A DNA stretch of 64,000 bases, taken from assembly GCA_902598485.1 (NCBI GenBank), contig CACKBU010000004.1, positions 1 through 64,000 of the forward strand. Reading direction: 5' to 3'. Position 1 is the stretch's first letter, and every line of letters starts with the position of its first letter. Origin of the DNA: an uncultured Pelagibacteraceae bacterium (GTDB taxonomy: Bacteria; Pseudomonadota; Alphaproteobacteria; Pelagibacterales; Pelagibacteraceae). Below the pieces are notes generated by a model. The model searched no databases and was not told the DNA's origin. It saw nothing but the letters and a program-made list of their open reading frames with translations. The position numbers were made by a program, and so were the translations under genes. Below are positions 25,196 through 32,393 of the stretch, one piece after another.

Positions 25196-25582
25196 ATGAA
25201 AAAAATAATTTTTACATTTTTATTGATTTTGCTAACAGCAACTTCACATGCAGAAATAAGTAATAAAGAAATATCCGAATCTTTAAAATGTGCAGGAATT
25301 TTTACATCTACTCAATTTATTAAACAAGGTGAGCTTCCAAATGGAGATTTGGCTTACAAAGAAAATAGTTTGGCTGCAGCAAAAGTTACTAGAGAATTTC
25401 TTACAAATGAGGGTGTTTTAGAGGATAAAATAAATTCAAGTATAAATTCTACTGTTGATGAAATGTTTGGTAAACCTTATCAAAAAACTTTAATGGATAA
25501 TTGCTATGCGTTTATTTTCAAATTAATACCAAATGGTAAAGAAAAAGTAGAGGAGACTTCGAAAACAATTTATGGAGGATAA
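25196..25582 (+). CDS. Secreted helical protein of unknown function
   Basis: The 128-residue product begins with a signal peptide (IIFTFLLILLTATSHA). The mature part is mostly helical and has two cysteines (CAGIFTS near residue 33 and NCYAFIF near 108). No domain is recognised. Its last codons (TATGGAGGATAA) form the Shine-Dalgarno sequence of the next gene, so the two are tightly coupled. Confidence 0.72.
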   Translation: MKKIIFTFLLILLTATSHAEISNKEISESLKCAGIFTSTQFIKQGELPNGDLAYKENSLAAAKVTREFLTNEGVLEDKINSSINSTVDEMFGKPYQKTLMDNCYAFIFKLIPNGKEKVEETSKTIYGG

Positions 25583-25585
25583 AAT

Positions 25586-25876
25586 ATGATTATAAAAATA
25601 GAGGAAAATATAAAATCGTTTTCAACATGGAGGGATATGGTTAAAGATAATGCTGAAAAAATTAAAGGATTTGGTGCAACCATTATTTTTGCTGGTGTAT
25701 CAAAAGAAGATGCCTCAAAATTTACTGTAATTGTAAAATATGCAACTATGGAGGGGTTTGAGGCATTTAAAAATGATAAAGAACTTCACGCTGCAAGAGC
25801 TGCAGCTGGAGTTGATTTAGATTCTGCAAAAATTACTCCAATGGATGGGGATTTTATGGAAAATTTTTCAGGATAA
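25586..25876 (+). CDS. Small DUF3764-like alpha/beta protein
   Basis: The 96-residue cytoplasmic protein has the order strand-helix-strand-strand-helix (IEENIKSFSTWRDMV, FGATIIFAGVSKEDASKFTVIVKY, MEGFEAFKND), typical of ferredoxin-like dimeric alpha/beta barrels and close to what I recall of DUF3764. No catalytic residues stand out. It is followed 17 bp later by a second protein of the same general build. Confidence 0.62.
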   Translation: MIIKIEENIKSFSTWRDMVKDNAEKIKGFGATIIFAGVSKEDASKFTVIVKYATMEGFEAFKNDKELHAARAAAGVDLDSAKITPMDGDFMENFSG

Positions 25877-25893
25877 TAAAATAGGAGGTTAAA

Positions 25894-26175
25894 ATGAAAG
25901 ATATATTGGTAGTAGGAAAACTAAAAGAAGGAGCCTTTGAAAAGTTTATGGGCTTTATGCAATCAGATGAGGGTATGGCTGAAAGAAAAAAAGTTGCGGA
26001 TGTTTCAAAAACAATAGCTAGTGTCTCACCTGATAAATCAACAATAATGTTTAAAATTGCAGTTCATGACATGGCAGCACTTCATTCATTTTTAGATGGA
26101 TCAAATCCAGTCTCAAAACCTGTGTTTGATGAGGTAATGACTGGTTATGAAATTTACGAATTAGCTAAAGTATAG
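25894..26175 (+). CDS. Second small alpha/beta-barrel-like protein
   Basis: The 93-residue protein has the ribosome site AGGAGG and a layout like its upstream neighbour: DILVVGKLKEGAFEKFMGF, a helix with EGMAERKKVADVSK, a strand STIMFKIAVHDM, a helix HSFLDGSNP and a final YEIYEL strand. Sequence identity with the neighbour is low by eye, but the fold pattern and length agree, so ancient duplication is likely. Function unknown. Confidence 0.62.
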   Translation: MKDILVVGKLKEGAFEKFMGFMQSDEGMAERKKVADVSKTIASVSPDKSTIMFKIAVHDMAALHSFLDGSNPVSKPVFDEVMTGYEIYELAKV

Positions 26176-26215
26176 TAGAAGACTGAGTCTACACATACTA
26201 GCTAATCTCTGCTAG
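26175..26215. other. Two small hairpins between operon genes
   Basis: GTAGA/TCTAC (26175-26192) and CTAGC/GCTAG (26198-26215) form two short adjacent stems in the 76-bp gap, the longest gap inside this otherwise tight run. They may be a processing or attenuation site. A fresh strong ribosome site (AAGGAGG) follows before 26252. Confidence 0.35.
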
Positions 26216-26251
26216 ACTGGGTTATTAAATTGTTGGTAACAAGGAGGAATA

Positions 26252-26575
26252 ATGTCTAAATTTTATGTAATTGGAAAGGCGAGTCCTGAGTTATTAAAAA
26301 AGATGCATGCTGACCCTAACGCAGATAGAGGTGCAGTAATGAAATCAATGTGTGATAGCTTAGGAGTAAAAGCCATTAGTTATGAATGGTTACGAGGACG
26401 TTTTGATGTTCTTTTCTGTGTTGAAGGAGACTATGAAAGTATTCTTGCTATGAAAGTAACTGTTTTAAATAGTGGAATGATGTCGGATCTAATGGTTCAT
26501 GAAGTATTTGATTACAACAGTGCATTTAAAAAGGCATCTGATGTTTCAAAAAGTTATAAAAAACCAGGCGAGTAA
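26252..26575 (+). CDS. GYD-domain-like small protein
   Basis: The 107-residue protein reads FYVIGKASPELLKKM, then a middle LGVKAISYEWLRGRFDVLFCVEGDYESILAM and ends with a charged tail. The strand-helix-strand form with a central G-x-x-D-V segment resembles GYD-domain (dimeric ferredoxin-like) proteins. No catalytic residues are evident. It follows AAGGAGG and begins the second half of the operon. Confidence 0.58.
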   Translation: MSKFYVIGKASPELLKKMHADPNADRGAVMKSMCDSLGVKAISYEWLRGRFDVLFCVEGDYESILAMKVTVLNSGMMSDLMVHEVFDYNSAFKKASDVSKSYKKPGE

Positions 26576-26590
26576 AAAGAAAGGAATAAT

Positions 26591-26911
26591 ATGTCTATAT
26601 TAGAAAAATATAGTGCTGCAATTAAAAATAAAGATGAAGCAACGATGAATGATCTTTTGCACGATGATTTTAAATTCACAATGCATAAGTCAGGAAATGT
26701 TTTAGGCAAAGCTGATGTTGTCAAATGGGCAATGAGCGGTGACATAAATCAAGATAAAGTAAGAGTTGTTTATGAAAATGATGAAGTTGGTGTTCATCAT
26801 TCATTTGTTACATTTGATGATGGAAATGTAGAGGCTGTTATGGCAGTTTATAAATATGATAATGGAAAAATTATTAGTTTAGAAACTGGTGCTACACCTA
26901 TGCCAAAGTAA
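26591..26911 (+). CDS. SnoaL/NTF2-like small protein
   Basis: The 106-residue protein has the NTF2-like layout: N-terminal helix ILEKYSAAIKNKDEATMNDLLHDDF, then FTMHKSGNVLGKADVVKWAM, strands DKVRVVYENDEVGVHHSFVTF and a final MAVYKYDNGKIISLETG. This fold is used by ketosteroid isomerase-like enzymes and small binding proteins. The next gene starts one codon boundary away with GTG. Confidence 0.72.
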   Translation: MSILEKYSAAIKNKDEATMNDLLHDDFKFTMHKSGNVLGKADVVKWAMSGDINQDKVRVVYENDEVGVHHSFVTFDDGNVEAVMAVYKYDNGKIISLETGATPMPK

Positions 26912-27502
26912 GTGAGTGATATTGATTTTTATTTTTCGATAGGGAGTACTTACACCTATCTTTCTGTAACTAGAATACTTGATGTTGAAAAACAGCATCA
27001 AGTAAAATTTATTTGGAAACCCTTTTCAGTTAGAGCAATTATGAAGGAAATGAATAATATCCCATTTCCAAAAGACAAAATTAATAAAGTCAATTACATG
27101 TGGAGAGATATTGAGAGGCGTGCAGAGGGATATGGTTTTTTTGCTAAGACACCAGTTCCCTACCCTTTGTCTGAATTCGATTTAGCAAATCAAATAGCAG
27201 TCTTAGGTTTTGAAAGAGGTTGGGGAGAAAAATTTGTGATGCTGACTTATAAAAAATGGTTCCAAGAAGGCAAAGAACCTGCAATTGAACCTAGTATTAA
27301 TGAGGTTTGTAATGAATTAAATTTAAATAGGGATGAAATAATATCAGAGGCAAAATCAGAAAATATAGAGATAAAATATAACAAAAACACAAATTCAGCT
27401 CGTGAAAATAATATTTTTGGTAGTCCATCTTTTATAGTGAAAAATGAAATCTTCTGGGGAGATGATAGAATGGAAGATGCTATTAAATGGTCTCTTAAAT
27501 AA
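26912..27502 (+). CDS. 2-hydroxychromene-2-carboxylate isomerase-like protein (DsbA/GST-kappa fold)
   Basis: The 196-residue protein, starting with GTG directly after the previous stop, has IDFYFSIGSTYTYLSV at the start with the serine used by HCCA isomerases, WKPFSVRAIMKEMNNIPFP near 36 and the diagnostic C-terminal FGSPSFIVKNEIFWGDDRM. Relatives act in glutathione-dependent isomerisation of aromatic catabolites; no other aromatic pathway gene is seen here, so its substrate is unclear. It ends the run of small-protein genes. Confidence 0.85.
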   Translation: MSDIDFYFSIGSTYTYLSVTRILDVEKQHQVKFIWKPFSVRAIMKEMNNIPFPKDKINKVNYMWRDIERRAEGYGFFAKTPVPYPLSEFDLANQIAVLGFERGWGEKFVMLTYKKWFQEGKEPAIEPSINEVCNELNLNRDEIISEAKSENIEIKYNKNTNSARENNIFGSPSFIVKNEIFWGDDRMEDAIKWSLK

Positions 27503-27540
27503 CTCTATATATTCTCTTAAAATTCATTTAAAGTCATTTT

Positions 27541-27873
27541 ATGAGTCTTGCTAGTTCATATTTATTTTTAGGTATTGCAGTATTTTTGGGTGTTACTTCA
27601 AACAGTTTTGCAAAAAGTGCTGAGGGTTTTACACTATTTGTTCCAAGTATAATTACAGCATTTACAATTGTATTGTGTATGTATGCACTTTCATTAGTAA
27701 TGAAAAATATTCCTATGGGAATTACCTACGCTTCTTTCGCTGGACTAACAATTATTGCAACCGTCATTGTTGGTGTAATTAAATATAATCAAGTTCCCAA
27801 TTTATATTCTATGATAGGACTATCATTTATTATAGTTGGCGTATTAATGGTAAATTTATTAGGAAATCAATAA
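27541..27873 (+). CDS. SMR family small multidrug transporter, subunit 1
   Basis: The 110-residue protein has four helices in the SMR pattern: YLFLGIAVFLGVTSNSFAKSAEGFT, SIITAFTIVLCMYALSL, GITYASFAGLTIIATVIVG and YSMIGLSFIIVGVLMVNLLG. The usual glutamate of helix 1 (AIxxE) is not present there: the helix has V18-T-S-N, so it is unlike EmrE. It is followed after 1 bp by a paralogue, as in heterodimeric SMR pairs. Confidence 0.83.
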   Translation: MSLASSYLFLGIAVFLGVTSNSFAKSAEGFTLFVPSIITAFTIVLCMYALSLVMKNIPMGITYASFAGLTIIATVIVGVIKYNQVPNLYSMIGLSFIIVGVLMVNLLGNQ

Positions 27874-27874
27874 T

Positions 27875-28210
27875 ATGAAACCTTTGTTGGGTTATTTATT
27901 TTTAGCTTTAGGTATTTCGTTTGGAATTGCATCTAATAGCTTAGCCAAAATTTCTGAAGGATTTACCAAACTAACACCATCGGTTTTATGTATCTTATTT
28001 ATGTGTATTACGATGTTTTCAATAGCAAAAGCTATGCACGCTCTTCCAGTTGGTTTTGCTTATGCAACATATAGCGGGCTAACAGTAACGGGAGTTGTTC
28101 TGTTTGCAGTGTTAAAACTTAATCAGGTCCCAAATATTTATGGAATTGTAGGAATAATATTAATTATTGTTGGTGTGATTATGGTTAATTATCTTGGACG
28201 GCTAAACTGA
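27875..28210 (+). CDS. SMR family small multidrug transporter, subunit 2
   Basis: The 111-residue product is clearly paralogous to its neighbour (both have SNSLAK/SNSFAK, EGFTKLTPS, YSGLTVTGVVLFAVLKLNQVPNIYG). It also lacks the helix 1 glutamate (GIASNSLAK). Heterodimeric SMR transporters such as EbrAB consist of two subunits encoded side by side. The gene's 3' end overlaps the convergent DUF952 gene by 22 bp. Confidence 0.83.
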   Translation: MKPLLGYLFLALGISFGIASNSLAKISEGFTKLTPSVLCILFMCITMFSIAKAMHALPVGFAYATYSGLTVTGVVLFAVLKLNQVPNIYGIVGIILIIVGVIMVNYLGRLN

Positions 28211-28560
28211 TATTTTTTTAAAATCTCTGGAAGTATATGATTTCCATCATCATTTAATGGCAACTCAAACACTTCCTCAATATTTGGAATGTCTAAAGGT
28301 GAATATAAATGAGGATACATATCTCCATTCGAAGCTTGTTCCCATAGTAAGTGCTCAAGTTTAAATGCATTCACTTTTAATAAAAGTAAATTATCTTTTT
28401 TTGGATAATGTCTTCTTAGGGTTTCCTCTACTTGATCTTCCTCTGAAAAATGTATGTAACCGTCTTCAATATCTTTTTTTGATCCTCCATAAGTTCCAGT
28501 TTGTTTGGCTTTTTGCCATTCATCTTTATCAATAATTTTAAAAATAAACTCTAAATTCAT
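28189..28560 (-). CDS. DUF952 family protein
   Basis: The 123-residue protein shows the DUF952 pattern: IFKIIDKDEWQKAKQTGTYGGS, DGYIHFSEEDQVEETLRRHY, LLLLKVNAFKLEHLLWEQ and FPHLYSPLDIPNIEEV-like end (PHLYSPLDIPNIEEVFELPL). The family is related in fold to ADP-ribosyltransferase-like proteins; function is unknown. It lies 1 bp downstream of the DUF924 gene and is co-transcribed with it. Confidence 0.85.
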   Translation of the reverse strand: MNLEFIFKIIDKDEWQKAKQTGTYGGSKKDIEDGYIHFSEEDQVEETLRRHYPKKDNLLLLKVNAFKLEHLLWEQASNGDMYPHLYSPLDIPNIEEVFELPLNDDGNHILPEILKKYQFSRPR

Positions 28561-28561
28561 T

Positions 28562-29125
28562 TTACCATGAAGAGTTTGGACCTTTTAAGAATTCTTTTTC
28601 TTCTTCAGTAGATTCTCGACCTAATATTTCATTTCTATGTGGATATCTATGAAATAGTCTAATAGCCTTTGTGTGATCCTGCCAAAACTTTTTAATTTTG
28701 TTATATTCTTCGTGCTCTCTTAAATATTTGTTTAATAAATAATATGCCATTTCATGATCACTAATTTCCTCACTATGAATTAAAGGTAATAACATAAAAA
28801 ATCTTTGATCAACATTCATTGCTTCTAAATAGCCAGAGTAAACTGCATCATTTACAATTAATCTTGTTTTTTGATCTTGAGCAAAAGCTTTTTTGTTGTT
28901 TCTAAATAAATTACGAGAAAACTGATCAAACAAAATTACAAGCGCTAGGCAGCTCATTGGGTTATCTTGCCAGTCATCATACTCATTATTACACGCAAGC
29001 TCATAATCTTTTAGAAAATTATCTCTGATTTTTTTATCAAAGATTTCATCTTTTTTGAAACGCGTTTCAAAAGGAGTTTCTTTAAACCAAAAATCTAAAA
29101 TAACTTGTGCTCTTTCTGGTATCAT
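28562..29125 (-). CDS. DUF924 family (TPR-like) protein
   Basis: The 187-residue helical protein matches DUF924: ILDFWFKETPFETRFKKDEI, LALVILFDQFSRNLFRNNKKAFAQD, FFMLLPLIHSEEISDHEMA and FHRYPHRNEILGRESTEEE. Function is unknown. It overlaps the phosphatase gene upstream by 4 bp. Confidence 0.88.
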   Translation of the reverse strand: MIPERAQVILDFWFKETPFETRFKKDEIFDKKIRDNFLKDYELACNNEYDDWQDNPMSCLALVILFDQFSRNLFRNNKKAFAQDQKTRLIVNDAVYSGYLEAMNVDQRFFMLLPLIHSEEISDHEMAYYLLNKYLREHEEYNKIKKFWQDHTKAIRLFHRYPHRNEILGRESTEEEKEFLKGPNSSW

Positions 29126-29928
29126 TTAGAGACTGGTTTTAATAATTTTAGAAAATTATTATGAATTTTTTTATTTGAAGAGACTAAAATATTTCCAGCA
29201 TTAGCGGCATCTCTATTATCCCAAGTACTAATAATACCACCTGCTGCCTTAATAATTGGTATAAGTGGGTGAATATCCCAAATTTTATTTGAGCACTGCA
29301 TTACAATGTCAACTCTTCCTTCCGCTAAATGAGAATAACTTAAAGCATCACTGCATGGAAATTGCATTAATTTCAAAATTTTTGGAATTTTTTTTTGTTT
29401 GTTTAATGATAACCACCCATGAAATGCTGCAGAAACCTTTACATTTTTAAATGTAGCTTTTTTATTTACTGATAATTTTTTCTTTTTTCCTTGAGAAACA
29501 ACATAAGCAAGTTTGTCCGAATAATTTAAATAATATTTTTTAAGAACTGGAAAGTTTGCTAATCCTAAAATTGGCATTCCTTTAAAATTTAATGAAATTA
29601 AGTTACTCCAAGTTGGGTTTCCTATAACATAGGATCTTGTTCCATCTATAGGGTCAATTACCCAAGTATAATCACTTTTTGAATTTGTTGAACCATATTC
29701 TTCACCAATAACTTGGTGTGTAGGAAATTTTTTTTTAATCCTTGAACGTATAAATTTTTCAAAAGCTCTGTCTGAAGTAGTTACTGGATCATAACCTTTA
29801 CCTTTGAGCTTGTTAGATACTTTAAAGGTTCTGTTCAATTTTGAATTATAGAACTTAGTTAAATCCTTTGCTAATTGATTTAAAAAACTAGCATATATAG
29901 GGTATTTTTTTCTATCAAAATTAATCAC
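29122..29928 (-). CDS. hisN: Inositol-monophosphatase family, probable histidinol-phosphatase
   Basis: The 268-residue protein has the IMPase metal site: GEEYG near residue 75, WVIDPIDGTRSYVIG near 90 and the C-terminal WDIHPLIPIIKAAGGIISTWD. The closest remembered match is the HisN histidinol-phosphate phosphatase subgroup, but inositol phosphatase activity cannot be excluded. It leads the short operon with DUF924 and DUF952. A lone hisI lies at 59415, so scattered his genes are plausible here. Confidence 0.8.
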   Translation of the reverse strand: MINFDRKKYPIYASFLNQLAKDLTKFYNSKLNRTFKVSNKLKGKGYDPVTTSDRAFEKFIRSRIKKKFPTHQVIGEEYGSTNSKSDYTWVIDPIDGTRSYVIGNPTWSNLISLNFKGMPILGLANFPVLKKYYLNYSDKLAYVVSQGKKKKLSVNKKATFKNVKVSAAFHGWLSLNKQKKIPKILKLMQFPCSDALSYSHLAEGRVDIVMQCSNKIWDIHPLIPIIKAAGGIISTWDNRDAANAGNILVSSNKKIHNNFLKLLKPVSK

Positions 29929-29995
29929 ACAGAACTCTTACTATTTAATTTATGTTGATTAAAGTTAAATTTTAAATAATCCTCAGGTGATAATT

Positions 29996-31099
29996 ATGAA
30001 AATTGAGCTAAATCAAAATAAGGTTTTTTACAATAATGGATCTGAAAAAAAAGAAATTCACCCATTCTGGTTACGCGAAAGAGTAAATGGCGAAGAATAC
30101 CTAGATAAAGGAACTCAACAGAGACTTTTTGATCCTACCTCCTTAAGTAGTGATATTTCAATAAATAAGGCAAATATTAATGAAAAATATTTGGAAATTG
30201 ATTTTAATGATGGTGTAACTTCAAAACTAGAAATTGATAAAATTGCTTTAGAATTTACTAAAGAAGATATTGTTATTAAATCAATAGAAAAAACTAAATG
30301 GGACTCGCGACTTAAAAATATCAAAAATTTTCAGTATCAAAAAGATTTTTATGAAAGTAAGGAAATGCATGATTTGCTTGTTTCTTTTTATCAATATGGA
30401 TTTGTTATTATAAAAAATATTCCAACATCAAAAAACTATATTGTAGAATTTGCAAATTCCATAGGAAGTGTACGAAGAACAAATTTTGGAGAATACTTTA
30501 ATGTTAAATCTAAACCAGACCCTAATGATCTTGCTTACACATCTTTAGCCTTAGCTCCTCATACTGATAATCCTTACAGAAATCCTGTGCCGTGTATTCA
30601 GTTATTACATTGTATTGAAAGTAAAGTATCAGGTGGACTCTCATCTTTAGTTGACGGTTATACTGTTACAGAAGAATTAAGAAGTAAATTTCCAGAATTT
30701 TATGAAATTTTAACAGAAATAAAAGTTAGATTTAGATTTATAGATAAAGAAGTAATATTAGAAACTATCTCTCCATTAATTGAGCTTAACGATGATAAAA
30801 GTTTTAAACAAGTTAGATTTAGTCCTAGACTAGACTATGTTCCAATTTTAGATAAAGAAAAATTAGATCTTTATTATCAAGCAAGAAAGAAACTATCTGA
30901 AATGTATAATTCTGAGAAATATAGAATTGAATTTAAACTTGAGCCTAAAGACTTAATAATGATGGATAATCATCGATTACTACACGGTAGAACATCTTAT
31001 GAAACTAAAGAAGGTGAAAGATTTTTACAAGGTTGTTATATTGATTTTGATAGCACCGAGGGTAAACTTAGACATTTAAAAAGAAAGTTTAATCTTTAA
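29996..31099 (+). CDS. Gamma-butyrobetaine hydroxylase-like 2-oxoglutarate oxygenase
   Basis: I use ATG 29996 (367 aa) behind AGGTGA rather than the GTG at 29987. The N-terminal 100 residues form the small DUF971-like domain seen in GBBH (HPFWLRERVNG). The TauD-type domain follows, with the iron site in LAPHTDNPYRN near residue 185 (HxD) and the distal histidine in HRLLHGRTSYE near 322. GBBH hydroxylates gamma-butyrobetaine to carnitine; related enzymes act on other trimethylammonium compounds. It is monocistronic and its end overlaps the convergent azoreductase gene by 11 bp. Confidence 0.86.
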   Translation: MKIELNQNKVFYNNGSEKKEIHPFWLRERVNGEEYLDKGTQQRLFDPTSLSSDISINKANINEKYLEIDFNDGVTSKLEIDKIALEFTKEDIVIKSIEKTKWDSRLKNIKNFQYQKDFYESKEMHDLLVSFYQYGFVIIKNIPTSKNYIVEFANSIGSVRRTNFGEYFNVKSKPDPNDLAYTSLALAPHTDNPYRNPVPCIQLLHCIESKVSGGLSSLVDGYTVTEELRSKFPEFYEILTEIKVRFRFIDKEVILETISPLIELNDDKSFKQVRFSPRLDYVPILDKEKLDLYYQARKKLSEMYNSEKYRIEFKLEPKDLIMMDNHRLLHGRTSYETKEGERFLQGCYIDFDSTEGKLRHLKRKFNL

Positions 31100-31676
31100 A
31101 TAATTTTTCAATTTGTGCCTCTGCATCACTTATTGATTTTTCATAATCTAATGCCATTTGATCTGCACTAATAATATCTACTTTTTCAATCCCAAAAAAA
31201 TTAAGAATAAATTTTAACCAAGGAGTTAGAAAATCCTCAGAGCTATTTAATTTTGTTCCTCCAGAGGTTATTACTAAATAAGCATGTTTATTTTTTAATA
31301 ACCCTTCCCGTCTCCCATTAGGTTTAAATCTAAATGTTTCCCCTATTCTAGCTGCTAAATCTGACCAGGCTTTAAGTGTTGCAGGAGGACCATAATTGTA
31401 AATAGGAGCTGAAATTATTATCACATCACTTTCTTTTAACTCCTTTACTAATTTATCAGAAAGTTCGAACATTTTTTTGTGGTGCTCTGTCTGATCTTTT
31501 TCGTCAATTTTCATACCCGACTCTGTAAGTCCACTAACAAAAAACATCTCATCGTCTAAATCACGATAAATCACCTCATCTCCAGGTTTTTTAATTTTCT
31601 CTAAAAGTTTTTTAGCGAGTGCGCGCGAGGTGGATCCTTTTTTTCTAGCGCTTGAGTCTATTTGATAAATCTTCAT
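31089..31676 (-). CDS. FMN-dependent NAD(P)H azoreductase/quinone reductase
   Basis: The 195-residue protein has the flavodoxin-like AzoR pattern: IDSSARKKGSTSRALAKKLL at the start, SDVIIISAPIYNYGPPATLKAWSDL near 85 and YLVITSGG near 134. It reduces quinones or azo compounds with NAD(P)H. It is near the ccdA homologue (10 bp), possibly in one transcript; no functional link is evident. Confidence 0.86.
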   Translation of the reverse strand: MKIYQIDSSARKKGSTSRALAKKLLEKIKKPGDEVIYRDLDDEMFFVSGLTESGMKIDEKDQTEHHKKMFELSDKLVKELKESDVIIISAPIYNYGPPATLKAWSDLAARIGETFRFKPNGRREGLLKNKHAYLVITSGGTKLNSSEDFLTPWLKFILNFFGIEKVDIISADQMALDYEKSISDAEAQIEKLFKD

Positions 31677-31685
31677 TAATACCTT

Positions 31686-32393
31686 TTATCCGAATTTTTG
31701 CATAAAAGGAAAGATTTCAATTATATAAAATCCAATTGCTTGTAATTGATTGGTTAATATTAAAATACCTGTAATTAAAAGAATTATTCCACCAATTTTT
31801 GAAATTAAATTAATATTTTTCCTAAAGTTCTTTGAAAATAATAAAAATTTTTGAATTAAATACCCTGATAAAACAAAAGGAATTGCAAGACCTAATGAAT
31901 ATAAAATTAATAATATTACTGCTCTTGATAAGGTTTCTTCAATAGATGCTAAAGCTAAAATTGAACCTAAAATTGGACCAATACAAGGTGTCCATCCAAA
32001 ACCAAAAGCAACACCGATTACATATGGAAAAAGAATATTTCTTGATTCTTTAGCATCAAACCTTTTTTCAAAATTTAGGTAGGGGATATTAATTATTCCA
32101 ATTAATTGAAGAGAAAAAATTATAATAATTATTCCAGCTGCAATTCTTAAAATTTCTGAATTTTGTAAAAGTGTCTGACCTAAAAATGATGCGGATGCTC
32201 CTAAAATAACAAAAACAGTTGAGAACCCAAGACAAAATAAAATTAACGGAAAAAAGTTTATTTCTTTTTTATTTAGTATTTCTTGTAAGGATTGACCAGA
32301 GATATAAGAAATATATCCGGGTATTAAAGGTAGAACACATGGAGATAAAAAACTTATAAGTCCTGCTCCAAAAGCAATTAAATATTCAAACAT
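31686..32393 (-). CDS. ccdA: CcdA-type thiol-reduction membrane protein
   Basis: The 235-residue protein has six hydrophobic helices and both redox cysteine motifs: SFLSPCVLPLIPGYISYISG near residue 12 and FGWTPCIGPILG near 131. CcdA passes reducing equivalents from cytoplasmic thioredoxin to periplasmic thiols for cytochrome c maturation. It lies directly downstream of ppc with no gap. Confidence 0.92.
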   Translation of the reverse strand: MFEYLIAFGAGLISFLSPCVLPLIPGYISYISGQSLQEILNKKEINFFPLILFCLGFSTVFVILGASASFLGQTLLQNSEILRIAAGIIIIIFSLQLIGIINIPYLNFEKRFDAKESRNILFPYVIGVAFGFGWTPCIGPILGSILALASIEETLSRAVILLILYSLGLAIPFVLSGYLIQKFLLFSKNFRKNINLISKIGGIILLITGILILTNQLQAIGFYIIEIFPFMQKFG

